Shown: positions 12,801 through 27,800, counted from the first letter of the stretch. The stretch is DNA of 64,000 nt from Mya arenaria (GCF_026914265.1 NC_069125.1:65523479-65587478); one strand, 5' to 3'. Translations and numbers: made by a program. Notes: generated by a model not told the origin, from the sequence alone.

Positions 12801-15800
12801 ATACAAGGGAAAGTTACAGCCCGGACACGACAACCTATACTCTATGTCCTTATATGCAGCACTCCATTGTAAATAAACACTAAGTGTGACCTTGACCTTT
12901 AAGGTAGGGACACGGGTCTTGCACACGACACGTCGTCTTGGTATGTGGAACACATGTGGCAAGTTATTTTAAAATCTGTCCATACAAGAGAAAGTTACAG
13001 CCCGGACACGACAACCTATACTCTATGTCCTTATATGCAGCACTCCATTGTGAATAAACACTAAGTGTGACCTTGACCTTTGAGGTAGGGACACGGGTCT
13101 TGCACGCGACACGTCGTCTTGGTATGTGGAACACATGTGGCAAGTTATTTTAAAATCTGTCCATACAAGGGAAAGTTACAGCCCGGACACGACAACCTGT
13201 ACTCTATGTCCTTATATGCAGCACTCTATTGTGAATAAACACTAAGTGTGACCTTGACCTTTGAGGAAGGGACACGAGTCTTGCACGCCACACCTCGTCT
13301 TGGTATGTGGAACACATGTGGCAAGTTATTTTAAAATCCGTCCATACAAGGGAAAGTTACAGAGCCGGATGGATGGACGGACGGACGGACGGTGCGATTT
13401 TAATATGCCCACCTTCGGGGGCATAAAAATAAAAAAGTTGTAAAAAACGGTATATCTGTGAGAGTGCAGCTTTAAATATCTTAATATATTGTTTACATTA
13501 TTAATTTGCAAAATGAACTTGTCCACAAACTTTAAGAAATTCCACATACATGCATTTACACTGCGTTACTGTTGGAAGATGATAAAGTGCAGTATAAATT
13601 CAAATGATTTTGTGTTATCATTCAAGAAAATCTAATAAATTCATCATGTTCTTGAAGTAAACTTTCCATACCTTTCAATATCCGTATACAGTTCCGACAG
13701 ACTGGTGTTCTGCAACAATCCCGACTCCTCCAGTTTCTTGAATGAAATCAACAAATGTTTACTTAGTATTATAAAATTATTCCAAAATAATAGAGCTCTT
13801 TAAGGCAACTCAGAAAAGAAGCATGTATCATTGTTTATTAAAAGTTTTACAGGAAATATGCCATCAAAAAAGTTAGTTTTAATTTAAAACTAACTTTTTT
13901 GATGGCATATTTCCTGTAAATCAGACTGATTAAAAAAGAGCATTCAATCATAAGTGACAAATGCCCCTGAAGGAATGAACCGAAGTCCCTAGCACCTGAA
14001 ATGTAATTGCAAAATTTCAATGAATACTCAATAGCCACAAAGTACAATATTGATCTAGAGGCTGGAGCTGACACAATGTCTCTATGTGTTGAATATTTGT
14101 GCCTAGTTATTAAAAATTTGTACCAAATTTGCATGAGGAAGTTACAGCACGGACTCAATCATATGTAATGTACTAGCTGAATTTTCTCATATAACCTGCA
14201 AGTAAGATCTTGACCTTTAAGGTAGGAACTTGGGACTTGTGTCAGACATATCATCTTCATGTGCTGAACATTTGCTTATAGTTATGTAAAATTACTCCAA
14301 TGTGTGAGAAAACTACAAGAAGGACATGACCATATGTAATATGATTGTATATTCACCAAATAAAAACAAAAACAAGCATATAATTTAGGTACAGATAATA
14401 ATATATTAATCTTTATAAATGGTGTTTTTTTTAATTAATAGCTATATGGCCATAAATCCCCAGTTAAAAAGCCGCAAAATATCACTACTATTATTTTATG
14501 TACCTTAATCATATGCTTTTTGTTTGTTTTGATCATTAGGTTCAAATGAGTCAAACATGAAAATGTATAAAAATTAAAAAAAAATATTTTCACATCAAAC
14601 TATATTGGGTGCCTGTAGTGTGGGGTAAATTTGTGCCAGTTCATCCCATGCATAAGAAAGATAGAGCCTGGAGATAAAAAAGCAAACAACAGAGCACATG
14701 GACAGATGGATGATACAATTACTATATTACATGAAAATTCAATGTAAAATAGATATAACTGGAAAATCAATAAAGCATCTTTGGCATACCCCTCTGAGCC
14801 TAAGAGCAACATGTTTAGTGTCGTATATCCAGGGAAAGAAGGCATGTAGGGTTGCCTTGAACTCAGAATACGACACGGGTAGTGGGCGGTGGAATTTGTC
14901 ATACATCAGCATCAGGTCCATCAACATGTTGTGACCCAGCAGAGGCTGTAAATAGGTTCATTCTTTAAAGACAATGATTATTATTTTTTAAGCCTGGGCC
15001 CAGTTTCACAAAATTACTTGATTAAGTCATTAACTTCCATTACAATTACAAATTTCAAATAAGTTTGAAAGGTTTACTGTTCAGAACTTTGATGCAGTGC
15101 AAATCTTTGCTAGCAAGAAAATCGAAATGAAATCTCAATTTTAACTACCGGGTAGGGATGCAATCGAATGGCAAAATGAATATTCGAATATTCGGTAATT
15201 CTTTCTATTGAATATTCGAATATTCGATTATCAAAATACGTCTTTTAGAAGTTGAAGTAAACTATTATTATAATTCACTAAAGTAATAACCGGGGTATTT
15301 TAACCCTACTTTGCCATAGCAAGTACGCTCGGCAGACCCTGGTTTTCCCCAAATGATCCTCTGAATTTTCATATTTTCAGAAAGAAAAAACGCAATACAT
15401 TATGAATAAACAATTACCAAAATCGAATAATTTCAATTCCACTGCTTTCATATTTATACACAATGTGAAATAAGATGGATTCCTGGTCAAATGATGTTAT
15501 GCGTCTATGGAAGGTCTTTCCATAGATAGAGCAGCCACACATTTTGTCTCACTGTACATCAATAGAGAAAAATAAATATATCGTAAACCGCTGTAATATA
15601 CAGTTTCATTTCAAAGCATGAAGATTATATCGAAAAACATGGAAAACAGTATAAAGCACATACATGTAACTACATTACTGTAGCACATGTCATTCATATC
15701 ATCACGGCGATTTCAGCAATGTTACACAGCTTAATTTGCAGTCAAGACAACACATTGGTGAGAAGGCCGATTCTTTAAATCCTTAATTGGCAAAGGCATT

Positions 15801-18800
15801 TAAATTTACTGAAAATAATTGAAATTTTGGATGTCTCTTGTCTTTTAGCCAGTTATTGTAAAATTACAGGAACTTTTAATTGTACCAGACGGTAAGTCCC
15901 TTAATGACATATGACACGTGTTTAGTGTATTGTCATCCTATTTCACACCTCTGGCGTTATGGGTCAATGCTGTAAAAATAAGTTGTACGCAAAATATGTA
16001 TTATTCTATTTATTCAACATCAAAAAATCGAATATTCGAATACCGATTTTGACATTCGAATACCTAACGTTTGATCGAATATTCGTTTGCATCCCTTATT
16101 TTAACTCATCAATACTGTATACTGTAAATGATGATAGTAAGTCATACCTTCTTGCATTGCTTCATGACCCGGAAGACTCGTGTAAAGCCAAGCATTTTGA
16201 GTACGAGTTGCTCCTCTTGTTTCCATTGTAACGCCTTCTCTGCCTCCTCGAAACGTTGACGCTCCTCCAACCCTATACGCTCAATACTGATCTTGGGTGA
16301 GCAGGAATATATTTTGACAATTAAAAGATTATAATTATTTGAAATTCAACAACAGTACAGTAGCTTCCCTTATTTCCTACTGTGTGTTTAAAAATTAAAT
16401 ATTACTAAGCCATCTTTCGAAAATAATTTGTTTAAACTGGTTTTAAATAAATGAGCTATTTATTTTTAATGTTGTATGAACTAGAAATACAAGATGTGTA
16501 TTTTAAAAACACACACCATACCAGTTTGCCATCATTATCAATGGTTGTCCAAATGGAGGGAAATCTCCCTCTCAGCTCCATACTCAACACATACATTGGC
16601 ATACCCTCTGTTTCTGAAAAAGAAAATCTGTCAAATAGCAAAACGAAAGTTTAATTGCCCTTCAGCTAAAGTATGGATATTAGAGAATCTATGTCCTTTT
16701 AAACCATCTGCATAGATTTATAATTGTCCTAGACCTGATGAACTTAATGAGAAAATAATTTGAAGATTTTACAATTCAATCATCAAATCAAAACAATAAA
16801 TGAACAAAACTATTGATGTAATTGATGGATGCTCCCAGACATACTCTACTGGATACCTTTGTGAAATGATTATACTGGTTCATCAAGGTGGGGGAACTTT
16901 TTTTGAAAACAATTTTTATCAGAGCAATTCAAATATCCAGGAGTGTTGTCTCCACCTGCACACTGCTGTGACACTGGATAGGACATATCTGTCTACTTCA
17001 AGGTACCCACAGGGTAGGACATACCTGTCTACTTCAAGGTACCCACAGGATAAGACATACCTGTCTCCTTCAGGTACCCACAGGGTAGGACATACCTGTC
17101 TACTTCAAGGTACCCACAGGATAGGACATACCTGTATACTTCAAGGTACCCACAGGATAGGACATACCTGTATACTTCAAGGTACCCACAGGATAGGACA
17201 TACCTGTCTACTTCAAGGTACCCACAGGATAGGACATACCTGTCTACTTCAAGGTACCCACAGGATAGGACATACCTGTCTACTTCAAGGTACCCACAGG
17301 ATAAGACATACCTGTCTACTTCAAGGTACCCACAGGATAGGACATACCTGTATACTTCAAGGTACCCACAGGATAGGACATACCTGTCTACTTCAAGGTA
17401 CCCACAGGATAAGACATACCTGTCTACTTCAAGGTACCCACAGGATAGGACATACCTGTATACTTCAAGGTACCCACAGGGTAGGACATACCTGTCTACT
17501 TCAAGGTACCCACAGGATAAGACATACCTGTCTACTTCAAGGTACCCACTGGGTAGGACATACCTGTCTACTTCAAGGTACCCACAGGATAAGACATACC
17601 TGTCTACTTCAAGGTACCCACTGGATAGGACATACCTGTCTACTTCAAGGTACCCACAGGATTGGACATACCTGTCTACTTCAAGGTACCCACAGGATAG
17701 GACATACCTGTCTCCTTCAGGTACCCACAGGGTAGGACATACCTGTCTACTTCAAGGTAGACACAGGATAGGACATACCTGTATACTTCAGGTACCCACA
17801 GGGTAGGACATACCTGTCTCCTTCAGGTACCCACAGGGTAGGACATACCTGTATACTTCAAGGTACCCACAGGATAGGACATACCTGTCTCCTTTAGGTA
17901 CCCACAGGGTAGGACATACCTGTCTACTTCAAGGTACCCACAGGATAGGACATACCTGTCTCCTTCAGGTACCCACAGGGTAGGACATACCTGTCTACTT
18001 CAAGGTACCCACAGGATTGGACATACCTGTATACTTCAAGGTACCCACAGGGTAGGACATACCTGTCTACTTCAAGGTAGACACAGGATAGGACATACCT
18101 GTCTCCTTCAGGTACCCACAGGGTAGGACATACCTGTCTACTTCAAGGTAGACACAGGATAGGACATACCTGTATACTTCAAGGTACCCACAGGGTAGGA
18201 CATACCTGTCTACTTCAAGGTAGACACAGGATAGGACATACCTGTATACTTCAAGGTACCCACAGGGTAGGACATACCTGTCTACTTCAAGGTACCCACA
18301 GGATAGGACATACCTGTCTCCTTCAGGTACCCACAGGGTAGGAAATACCTGTCTACTTCAAGGTACCCACAGGATAGGACATACCTGTCTCCTTCAGGTA
18401 CCCACAGGATAGGACATACCTGTCTACTTCAAGGTACCCACAGGATAGGACATACCTGTCTCCTTCAGGTACCCACAGGGTAGGACATACCTGTCTACTT
18501 CAAGGTAGACACAGGATAGGACATACCTGTATACTTCAAGGTACCCACAGGGTAGGACATACCTGTCTACTTCAAGGTAGACACAGGATAGGACATACCT
18601 GTATACTTCAAGGTACCCACAGGGTAGGACATACCAGTCTACTTTAAGGTAGACACAGGATAAGACATATCTGTCTACTTTAAAGTAGACACAGGATAGG
18701 ACATACCTGTCTGCTTCAAGGAAGACATAGAATAGGACATACCTGTCCACTCAAGGGTATATACAGGATAGGACATACCTGTCCACTCAAGGGTATATAC

Positions 18801-21800
18801 AGGATAGGACATACCTGTCCACTCAAGGGTATATACAGGATAGGACATACCTGTCCACTCAAGGGTAGATACAGGATAGGACATACCTGTCTGCTTCAAG
18901 GAAGACATAGAATAGGACATACCAGTCCACTCAAGGGTATATACAGGATAGGACATACCTGTCCACTCAAGGGTATATACAGGATAGGACATACCTGTCT
19001 ACTCTAGGGTAGATACAGAATAGGACATACCTGTCCAATCAAGGGTATATACAGGATAGGACATACCTGTCTACTCTAGGGTAGATACAGAATAGGACAT
19101 ACCTGTCCAATCAAGGGTATATACAGGATAGGACATACCTGTCTACTCTAGGGTAGATACAGAATAGGACATACCTGTCCAATCAAGGGTATATACAGGA
19201 TAGGACATACCTGTCCACTCTAGGGTAGATACAGAATAGGACATACCTGTCCAATCAAGGGTATATACAGGATAGGACATACCTGTCCACTCAAGGGTAT
19301 ATACAGGATAGGACATACCTGTCTACTCTAGGGTAGATACAGAATAGGACATACCTGTCCACTCAAGGGTATATACAGGATAGGACATACCTGTCCACTC
19401 AAGGGTATATACAGGATAGGACATACCTGTCTACTCTAGGGTAGATACAGAATAGGACATACCTGTCCACTCAAGGGTATATACAGGATAGGACATACCT
19501 GTCTGCTTCAAGGAAGACATAGAATAGGACATACCTGTCCACTCAAGGGTAGATACAGGATAGGACATACCTGTCCACTCAAGGGTAGATACAGGATAGG
19601 ACATACCTGTCTGCTTCAAGGAAGACATAGAATAGGACATACCTGTCCACTCAAGGGTAGACACAGGATAGGACATACCTGTCTGCTTCAAGGAAGACAT
19701 AGAATAGGACATACCTGTCCACTCAAGGGTATATACAGGATAGGACATACCTGTCCACTCAAGGGTAGATACAGGATAGGATAGGACATACCTGTCTGCT
19801 CGAGGGTATATACAGATTAGGAAATACCTGACTACTTCAAGGTAGACATAGAATCGGACATACCTATCTACTCAAGGGTAGATACAGGATAGGACATACC
19901 TATCTACTCAAGGGTAGATACAGGATAGGACATACCTGTCTACTCTAGGGTAGATACAGGATAGGACATACCTGTCTACTCTAGGGTATATACCAGATAT
20001 GACATACCTGTCTACTCTAGGGTAGATACAGGATAGGACATACCTGTCTACTCTAGGGTATATACCAGATATGACATACCTGTCTGCTAGAGGGTAGATA
20101 CAGGATAGGACATACCTGTCTGCTAGAGGGTAGATACAGGATGGGACATACATGTCTGCTAGAGGGTAGATACAGGATAGGACATACCTGTCTGCTCTAG
20201 GGTATATACCAGATAGGACATACCTTCCTGCTAGAGGGTAGATACAGGATAGGACATACCTGTCTGCTCTAGGGTAGATACAGGATAGGACATACCTTCC
20301 TGCTAGAGGGTAGATACAGGATAGGACATACATGTCTGCTAGAGGGTAGATACAGATTAGAACATACCTGTCTGCTAGAGGGTAGATACAGGATGGGACA
20401 TACCTGTCTGCTAGAGGGTAGATACAGGATAGGACATACCTGTCTGCTAGAGGGTAGATACAGGATAGGACATACCTGTCTGCTCTAGGGTAGATACAGG
20501 ATAGGACATACCTTCCTGCTAGAGGGTAGATACAGGATGGGACATACCTGTCTGCTAGAGGGTAGATACAGGATAGGACATACCTGTCTGCTAGAGGGTA
20601 GATACAGATTAGAACATACCTGTCTATTTAAAGGTAGACACAGGATAAGACATACCTGTCTGCTTAAGGGTAAAAGTCTTCTCCTCTTCTTTACTGACCA
20701 GCCAATCTGCCACACGAGAACAGATCTTCTGTATAGCAAACTCATCCAGATCTCTTTTTCCATGAAAACAACATTCTTATTTTCATTTTTTTTTGTATGT
20801 GTTACTAAAACTATGTTTAGAAACATTTAGCTAAACTATTCCAGGTTAACCTATTATTAATTCAAAAATCATTATATATTAATATTCCAATACAAATATA
20901 TGACAACTACTTCAATACCAGATGCCAACAGGAGACATGTCGAGCCTGTTGAAGGAGCCTTTGACACAGACATAGTGCTCTTCCATGCAAAAGCAACACA
21001 TAATCACATGTAGTAGAATAGATATCAGACACCATAATTATGATGTTTATATGACCACCCTAAAAAATAAAAGTAATATTTCAAAATAACAACAATTTAT
21101 GTGACCCTGGGTCGTGCATGAGACACACAATCTCATAATGATGACTATGTGTGCTTGGTTACTTGCCAATCTAATAATACATAAATATGTGGCTTGGACA
21201 AGTAAGTGGCCTATGAACACAGCTCATTTTGACATGTAAGTTTGACAGTGACCTTTGCAATACAGGCCTGAGTCTTTAACTAACCCATTCCACATAATAG
21301 AGAACATATGTGTCAAGTTACTTGGGATTCCTATGATACATGGTTAAGATGCAGACTAAACTTGTGCGTGACATGCTGCCCGTCATGATGCCCATTCCTT
21401 TCAACTAAGTTGAAAATGCTATAATGCATGGTAAAAATAAGGCCCGGAGTAGTACTGTCCTATCAGCAGTACTCATTTAGACATTTAGCCTCAAAGTGAG
21501 ACCTTGACCTTTGAAGTACAGACCTGAGACTAGTACATGACAACCCCTAATATTAATGTACATTCATGTCAGGTTTCACGGAAATCCTACAATGATTGGT
21601 AAAGAGGTGGCCCGGACAAGATACAGGTCTATCAATATTTATCATTTCAGCCTATGACCTCTAAGCATGACTGTGAACCTTCATGGCAAGTTCTTCGAAA
21701 TCCTATAATGCATGGTCTTGATACAGCCAGTACCAGAATCTTATCAACCTTTGACCTCTAAGCATGACCTTGATCTTTGAGATACAGACCTTGGTCTTGT

Positions 21801-24800
21801 GTGTGACAAGCCACTGCATTATGGGGAACATTCATGGCATGTTTTTAGAAAATCCTATAATGCATGGTCAAGATACAGCTCAAAAAAGTATCATTTCAAC
21901 CTTTGACCTCTAAGCTTGACCTGGCTCTTGAGTGTGAAAAGCCACCTTATCATGGTAAACTTTTATGGCAAGTATTTTTTTAAAATACTGCAATGCATCG
22001 TCAAGATACAGCCCGGACAAGGTTCAGTACGGACAGACAAACTGACGCACGCACATACACTGTACTGCCATTGTGACAACTATGTCTCGCTCACCACACA
22101 CAGGGGTGACAACAACATTCTGTAACTTAAGTAAAAGCCACACTACTGCAGATGCTCACCTTTCCAGCCCTGTAAACATGGCCTTACTGGCAATATGCTC
22201 CCGGACCTCTCGCTCCTGGACTTCATTGAGAAATGACACTCCCTCATACACAAACTACAATTATAATCAAATTCATCAGTATTTATCATCATAAATCTGA
22301 TGTTACATTGTTTTTTTTGGTTTGCCAACTCTAAACAAACAGATTCTCATCTCACCATTTAAAACATAGAAATAAGAAATAACCTGTAATAATGTGAGAG
22401 TTTACTATATATATTTTTATATGCAAACATACCTTGTTGAAATCAAACTTGTAGCGGGTCAAAAACTGAAAACTGGATGCCTGAAGAAAACAAAGTTTTT
22501 CAAATGATACCAAGTAAAATTAATACATGTATTCTGCAAGTCAAATTTCTTTTCATGGTTCATTCAGAGCAGCCCTTAAAACTAAACACTCGACTATTCT
22601 ATCACTATATAGTTTAATGATTGCAAAGTTCTGGTAAAGCATGCTATAAAGTTAGATTACACGCAAAACCTTTACCACAGTTTCTAGGTGATTAATAAAC
22701 AGCCATAATTTTCATTACCGGGGTTATATGATTATGCAAAATATAGTTATCTAACTTGATAAGTTAAGGATTATGGATGGTTGATGGATGGTTTTGACAA
22801 AATTCATTAAACATGTAGTTTTTTAAAGATACTTATTGTTCTATGACCCATCAGCTTTCTTTTTATTTGAGCTAAAAACAAAGGAATAGTACACAATACT
22901 TTTCTCAAGAGGTTATTCCACATATATTTTACCTGGCACACAAACTTTTCATCAATCGGACCAAACGAGCGGGGGTATATTGGTATGTTGAAAGTCTTTG
23001 CAGTATACAGGCTGAAATGTGCAGTAAAATATCATTTACATAGTAACACTGTCATGTGACTTGTTAGTTCAGCAAACACATTAAGAGTTTGATATTCATG
23101 CATATTTTATTCTCATAACTTAATAACAGAAAAAGCATCTTCAAAGATGTTAGTACCTGTTCTGTTTTCGGTCTCTGGTAAATGTTGATATTCCTGAAAA
23201 ATCATGTAGCATGGTAACATGTGAATACTTCTAGTATATAACTCTTTAAAAATCAAGAAATTATTTTATATTTATTGTATAAAATATTATTTTTTAAATT
23301 TAAAGTTAAACTGCACTCTCACAGGTTGAACGTTTTGACATTTTTGTTTATTTTTTGTCTTGGAATGAGCCAATTTTTGCGAAAAATTCATGGAAACCAG
23401 TTATATAAGACTGCTGACAAAAACTTAGATCGCAGATTTTTAATTTAAGTTAAAAAGTTGATGTTTTATGCATTTTTCTTAAATCGTTAGTAGCCATAAA
23501 ACATTAATTTTTGAACGGAAATAAGAAAATCTGCGATCTGATCTTTTGTCCGCAATCATTTATCATTTGTTTGTGGATATTTAAGCAAAAAATTGCTCTT
23601 TCCAATTCAAAAAATAAAAAAAATTGTAAAAATGGTATATCTGTGGGAGTGAATCTTTATGCCATAGAATCAATGTGATTTACAAAGTTTAGTTAATCAT
23701 AATTACCTTCACTTTTGACCAAATATCTCATAAATAGAATGATTTACACCTAAATAAATGTTTCTTTAAATGAAGAGAAGAAAAAACTCATAACTGAACT
23801 TTGGCATGATACAACCTAGTCTAAACTAACCTATCTGGCACATTGTAATTTGGGACACTGTTTTTCTCAGCTTCCTATAGCGCTCTGCACCATCGTCAAA
23901 TAGACTGAAAAATATGTAGATGTAAGAATATCTAAATGATCATAGAAGATCTATGTACATCTGGGACCAGTTGGCTCTAGTGTACATTAAATGTTAACTT
24001 GACAGAGCAATATCTATAATATCTAGGCCATTTCAGATGTTACATAACAGTTATGTAGTAATAAAGGACCTTTTTCAACATTCTCATTACCAATCTTGCA
24101 AATTTTATATTACAAGTAAACCAAGCTATCTTATTAACAATTGTACATGTAATCTACCATGAGAATAGACCTAACAATAGCTGTCATAGGACAGCCAGCA
24201 CAACAATACCGGTATGTTGCTTTTATGTGATCTACCATGAGAATAAACCTAACAATAGCTGTTATAGGACAGCTAGCAAAACTATATGTTGCATTTTTCT
24301 TTAAAATGAATGCATTAATGATGTTAAATGTTCCTGTCAAAAACAATAAAAACTAGAGCTGTCACATGAGTGACGAATACCCCCAAATGCAGCCCGGACA
24401 CAGGAATGGCAAACCATTCCTTTGAAAAGAGGCCATAACTCCAAGGTTACTGCACACTGCATCTTCTTTTATCATGCATGTATTGTTTTATTTAAATCTG
24501 TTGAGTAATTTAGAAGTTACACTGCTGACAAGAAAAACTAGCTGATGCTCTAGCTGATCTCTTCTGGAATAAGACATCTAGAGCATTCACGAGCTTTTCT
24601 TCCAACACGATCATCATCAAATTTTACAAGTACATATTTGGGCTTGAATGCATCCTTATCCACCTGGGAATAAATCCCGGGACTGTTCCTGTAGCCGAAT
24701 TAACAAGTCCATCTGACAGGTCAATATTTGTAGTAAGCACCACTGTGGCAAATATGCCATACTTAAGTTCTGCTGGTATTCCACTGGCATCTGGTTCAAA

Positions 24801-27800
24801 TGAAGCATGCTGGATTTGTTTTGTTTGTTCATCTTTCCAAGTGTCAATTACTTTTAAGGTAAATATTTGCTCATTTAGTTTTTGGAGGATCTATCAAACT
24901 TGACCTGTATATTCTGATGTTTCACCTGTGTACCATAAAATGTTCAAATCTGTCAAGCCTTTCATGAGTTATCATCCGGAAACCATTTTTCTATTTTTAG
25001 TAACAGTGACCTTGACCCCACCAGCCCCAATATCGAACTTGATCTGTATCTTCTGATGTTACACCTGTGTACCAAAAATTGTTCAAATCCGTTTAGCCTT
25101 TCATGAGTTATCATCCGGAAACTGTTTTTCTTTTTTTAGTAACAGTGACCTTGACCTTAGCCCCACCAGCCCCATTATCGAACTTGACCTGTATCTTCTG
25201 ATGTTACACCTGTGTGCCAAAATTTTTTTTAATCTGTCTAGCCTTTCATGAGTTATCCTCCGGAAACCATGTAAACCGACCGACCGACAGATCGACCGAC
25301 CGACTGACCGACCGACAAGCTCACTAACTTGATCTGTATCTTCTGATGTTACACCTGTGTACCAAAAATAGTTCAAATCCGTCTAGCCTTTCATGAGTTA
25401 TCGTCCGGAAACTGTTTTTCTTTTTTTAAGTAACACTGACCTTGACCTTGGCCCCACCAGCCCCAATATCGAACTTGACCTGTATCTTCTGATGTTACAC
25501 CTGTGTACCAAAAAATTTTCAAATCTGTCAAGCCTTTCATGAGTTATCGTCCGGAAACCGTTTTTCTATTTTTAGTAACAGTGACCTTGACCTTGGCCCC
25601 ACCAGCCACAATATCGAACTTGACCTGTATCTTCTGATGTTACACCTGTGTACCAAATTTTTTTTTGACAGACCGACCGACTGACCGACAAGCTCACTCC
25701 TATATACCCCCTCAAACTTCGTTTATGGGGGTATAAAAATCATAAACAAGAGCTGTCACAGTATGTGACAAATGCCCCCGAATGTGACATTGACCTATGA
25801 ACAAGGTCAGTACATGAAAAGTTGATCTTGCCTTTACATGTCAAATACATATGGTAAGTTATTTAAAATTGCCTCTAAACATAAAAAAATACCACCCATA
25901 CTTGACAACCTATACTGTTATGTCCTTATATGCAGCATTCCATTGTGAATAAACACTAAGTGTGACCTTGAACTTAGAGGTAGGGACATGGGTCTTGCAC
26001 GTGACATGTCGTCTTGGTATGTCGGACACATGTGGCAAGTCATTTTAAAATCTGTCCCTACAAGAGAAAGTTACAGCCCGGACACGACAACCTATACTCT
26101 ATGTCCTTATATATGCAGCATTCCATTGTGAATAAACACCTAAGTGTGACCTTGACCTTAGAATAGGGACACGGGTGCATGCGACACATCGTCTTGTTAT
26201 GTGGAACACATGTGGCAAGTTATTTTAAAATCTGTCCATACAAGGGAAAGTTACAGCCCGGACACGACAACCTATACTCTATGTCGGATTGTCCTTATAT
26301 GCAGCACTTCGTTGTGAATAAACACTTAAGTGTGACCTTGACCTAAGAGGTAGGGACACGGGTCTTGCACGCAACAGGACGTCTTGGTACGTCGAACACA
26401 TCTGGCAAGTCATTTTGAAATCTGTCCATACAAGGGAAAGTTACAGCCCGGACATGACAACTTATACTCTATGTTGGATTGTCCTTATATGCAGCACTTC
26501 ATTGTGAATAAACACTTAAGTGTGACCTTGACCTAAGAGGTAGGGACACGGGTCTTGCACGCGACAGGTCATCTTGGTACGTCGAACACATCTGGCAAGT
26601 CATTTTAAAATCTGTCCATACAAGAGAAAGTTACAGCCCGGACATGACAACTTATACTCTATGTTGGATTGTCCTTATATGCAGCACTTCATTGTGAATA
26701 AACACTTAAGTGTGACCTTGACCTAAGAGGTAGGGACACGGGTCTTGCACGCAACAGGTCGTCTTTGTACATCGAACACATGTGGCAAGTCATTCTAAAA
26801 TCTGTCCATACAAGGGAAAGTTACAGCCCGGACATGACAACTTATACTCTATGTTGCATTGTCCTTATATGCAGCACTTCATTGTGAATAAACACTAAGT
26901 GTGACCTTGACCTTAGAGGTAGGGACACGGGTCTTGCACCGACACGTTGCCTTGGTATGTGGAACACATGTGGCAAGTTATTTTAAATCTGTCCATACAA
27001 GGGAAAGTTACAGCCCAGACACGACAACCTATACTCTATGTCCTATATGCAGCACTCCATTGTGAATAAACACTAAGTGTGACCTTGACCTTAGAGGTAG
27101 TGACATGGGTCTTGCTCATGACACGTCGTCTTGGTATGTGGAACACATGTGGCAAGTTATTTTAAAATCTGTCCATACAAGGGAAAGTTACAGCCCGGAC
27201 ACGACAACCTATACTCTATGTCCTTATATGCAGCACTCCATTGTGAATAAACACTAAGTGTGACCTTGACCTTAGAAGTAGGGACACGGGTCTTGCACGT
27301 GACACGTCGCCTTGGTATGTGGAACACTTGTGGCAAGTTATTTTGAAATCTGTCCATACAAGGGAAAGTTACAGCCCGGACACAACAACCTATACTCTAT
27401 GTCCTATATGCAGCACTCCATTGTGAATAAACACTAAGTGTGACCTTGACCTTAGAAGTAGGGACACGGGTCTTGCACGTGACACGTCGCCTTGGTATGT
27501 GGAACACTTGTGGCAAGTTATTTTGAAATCTGTCCATACAAGGGAAAGTTACAGCCCGGACACAACAACCTATACTCTATGTCCTATATGCAGCACTCCA
27601 TTGTGAATAAACACTAAGTGTGACCTTGACCTTAGAAGTAGGGACACGGGTCATGCACGTGACACGTCGTCTTGGTATGTGGAACACTTGTGGCAAGTTA
27701 TTTTGAAATCTGTCCATACAAGGGAAAGTTACAGCCCGGACACAACAACCTATACTCTATGTCCTATATGCAGCACTCCATTGTGAATAAACACTAAGTG

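Noticed and set aside
16800-17735. 311-codon open frame (repeating HRIGHTCLLQGT) on the plus strand
   Set aside because: It lies wholly in the 36-bp minisatellite of PNLDC1 intron 8; the period is a multiple of three, so frames stay open by chance. It has no family resemblance.
18424-20333. Minus-strand repetitive frames (MSYPVYTLEWTG and YVLSCIYP types)
   Set aside because: Same minisatellite read on the other strand. The frame leading from exon 8 is closed by TAG in the first unit.
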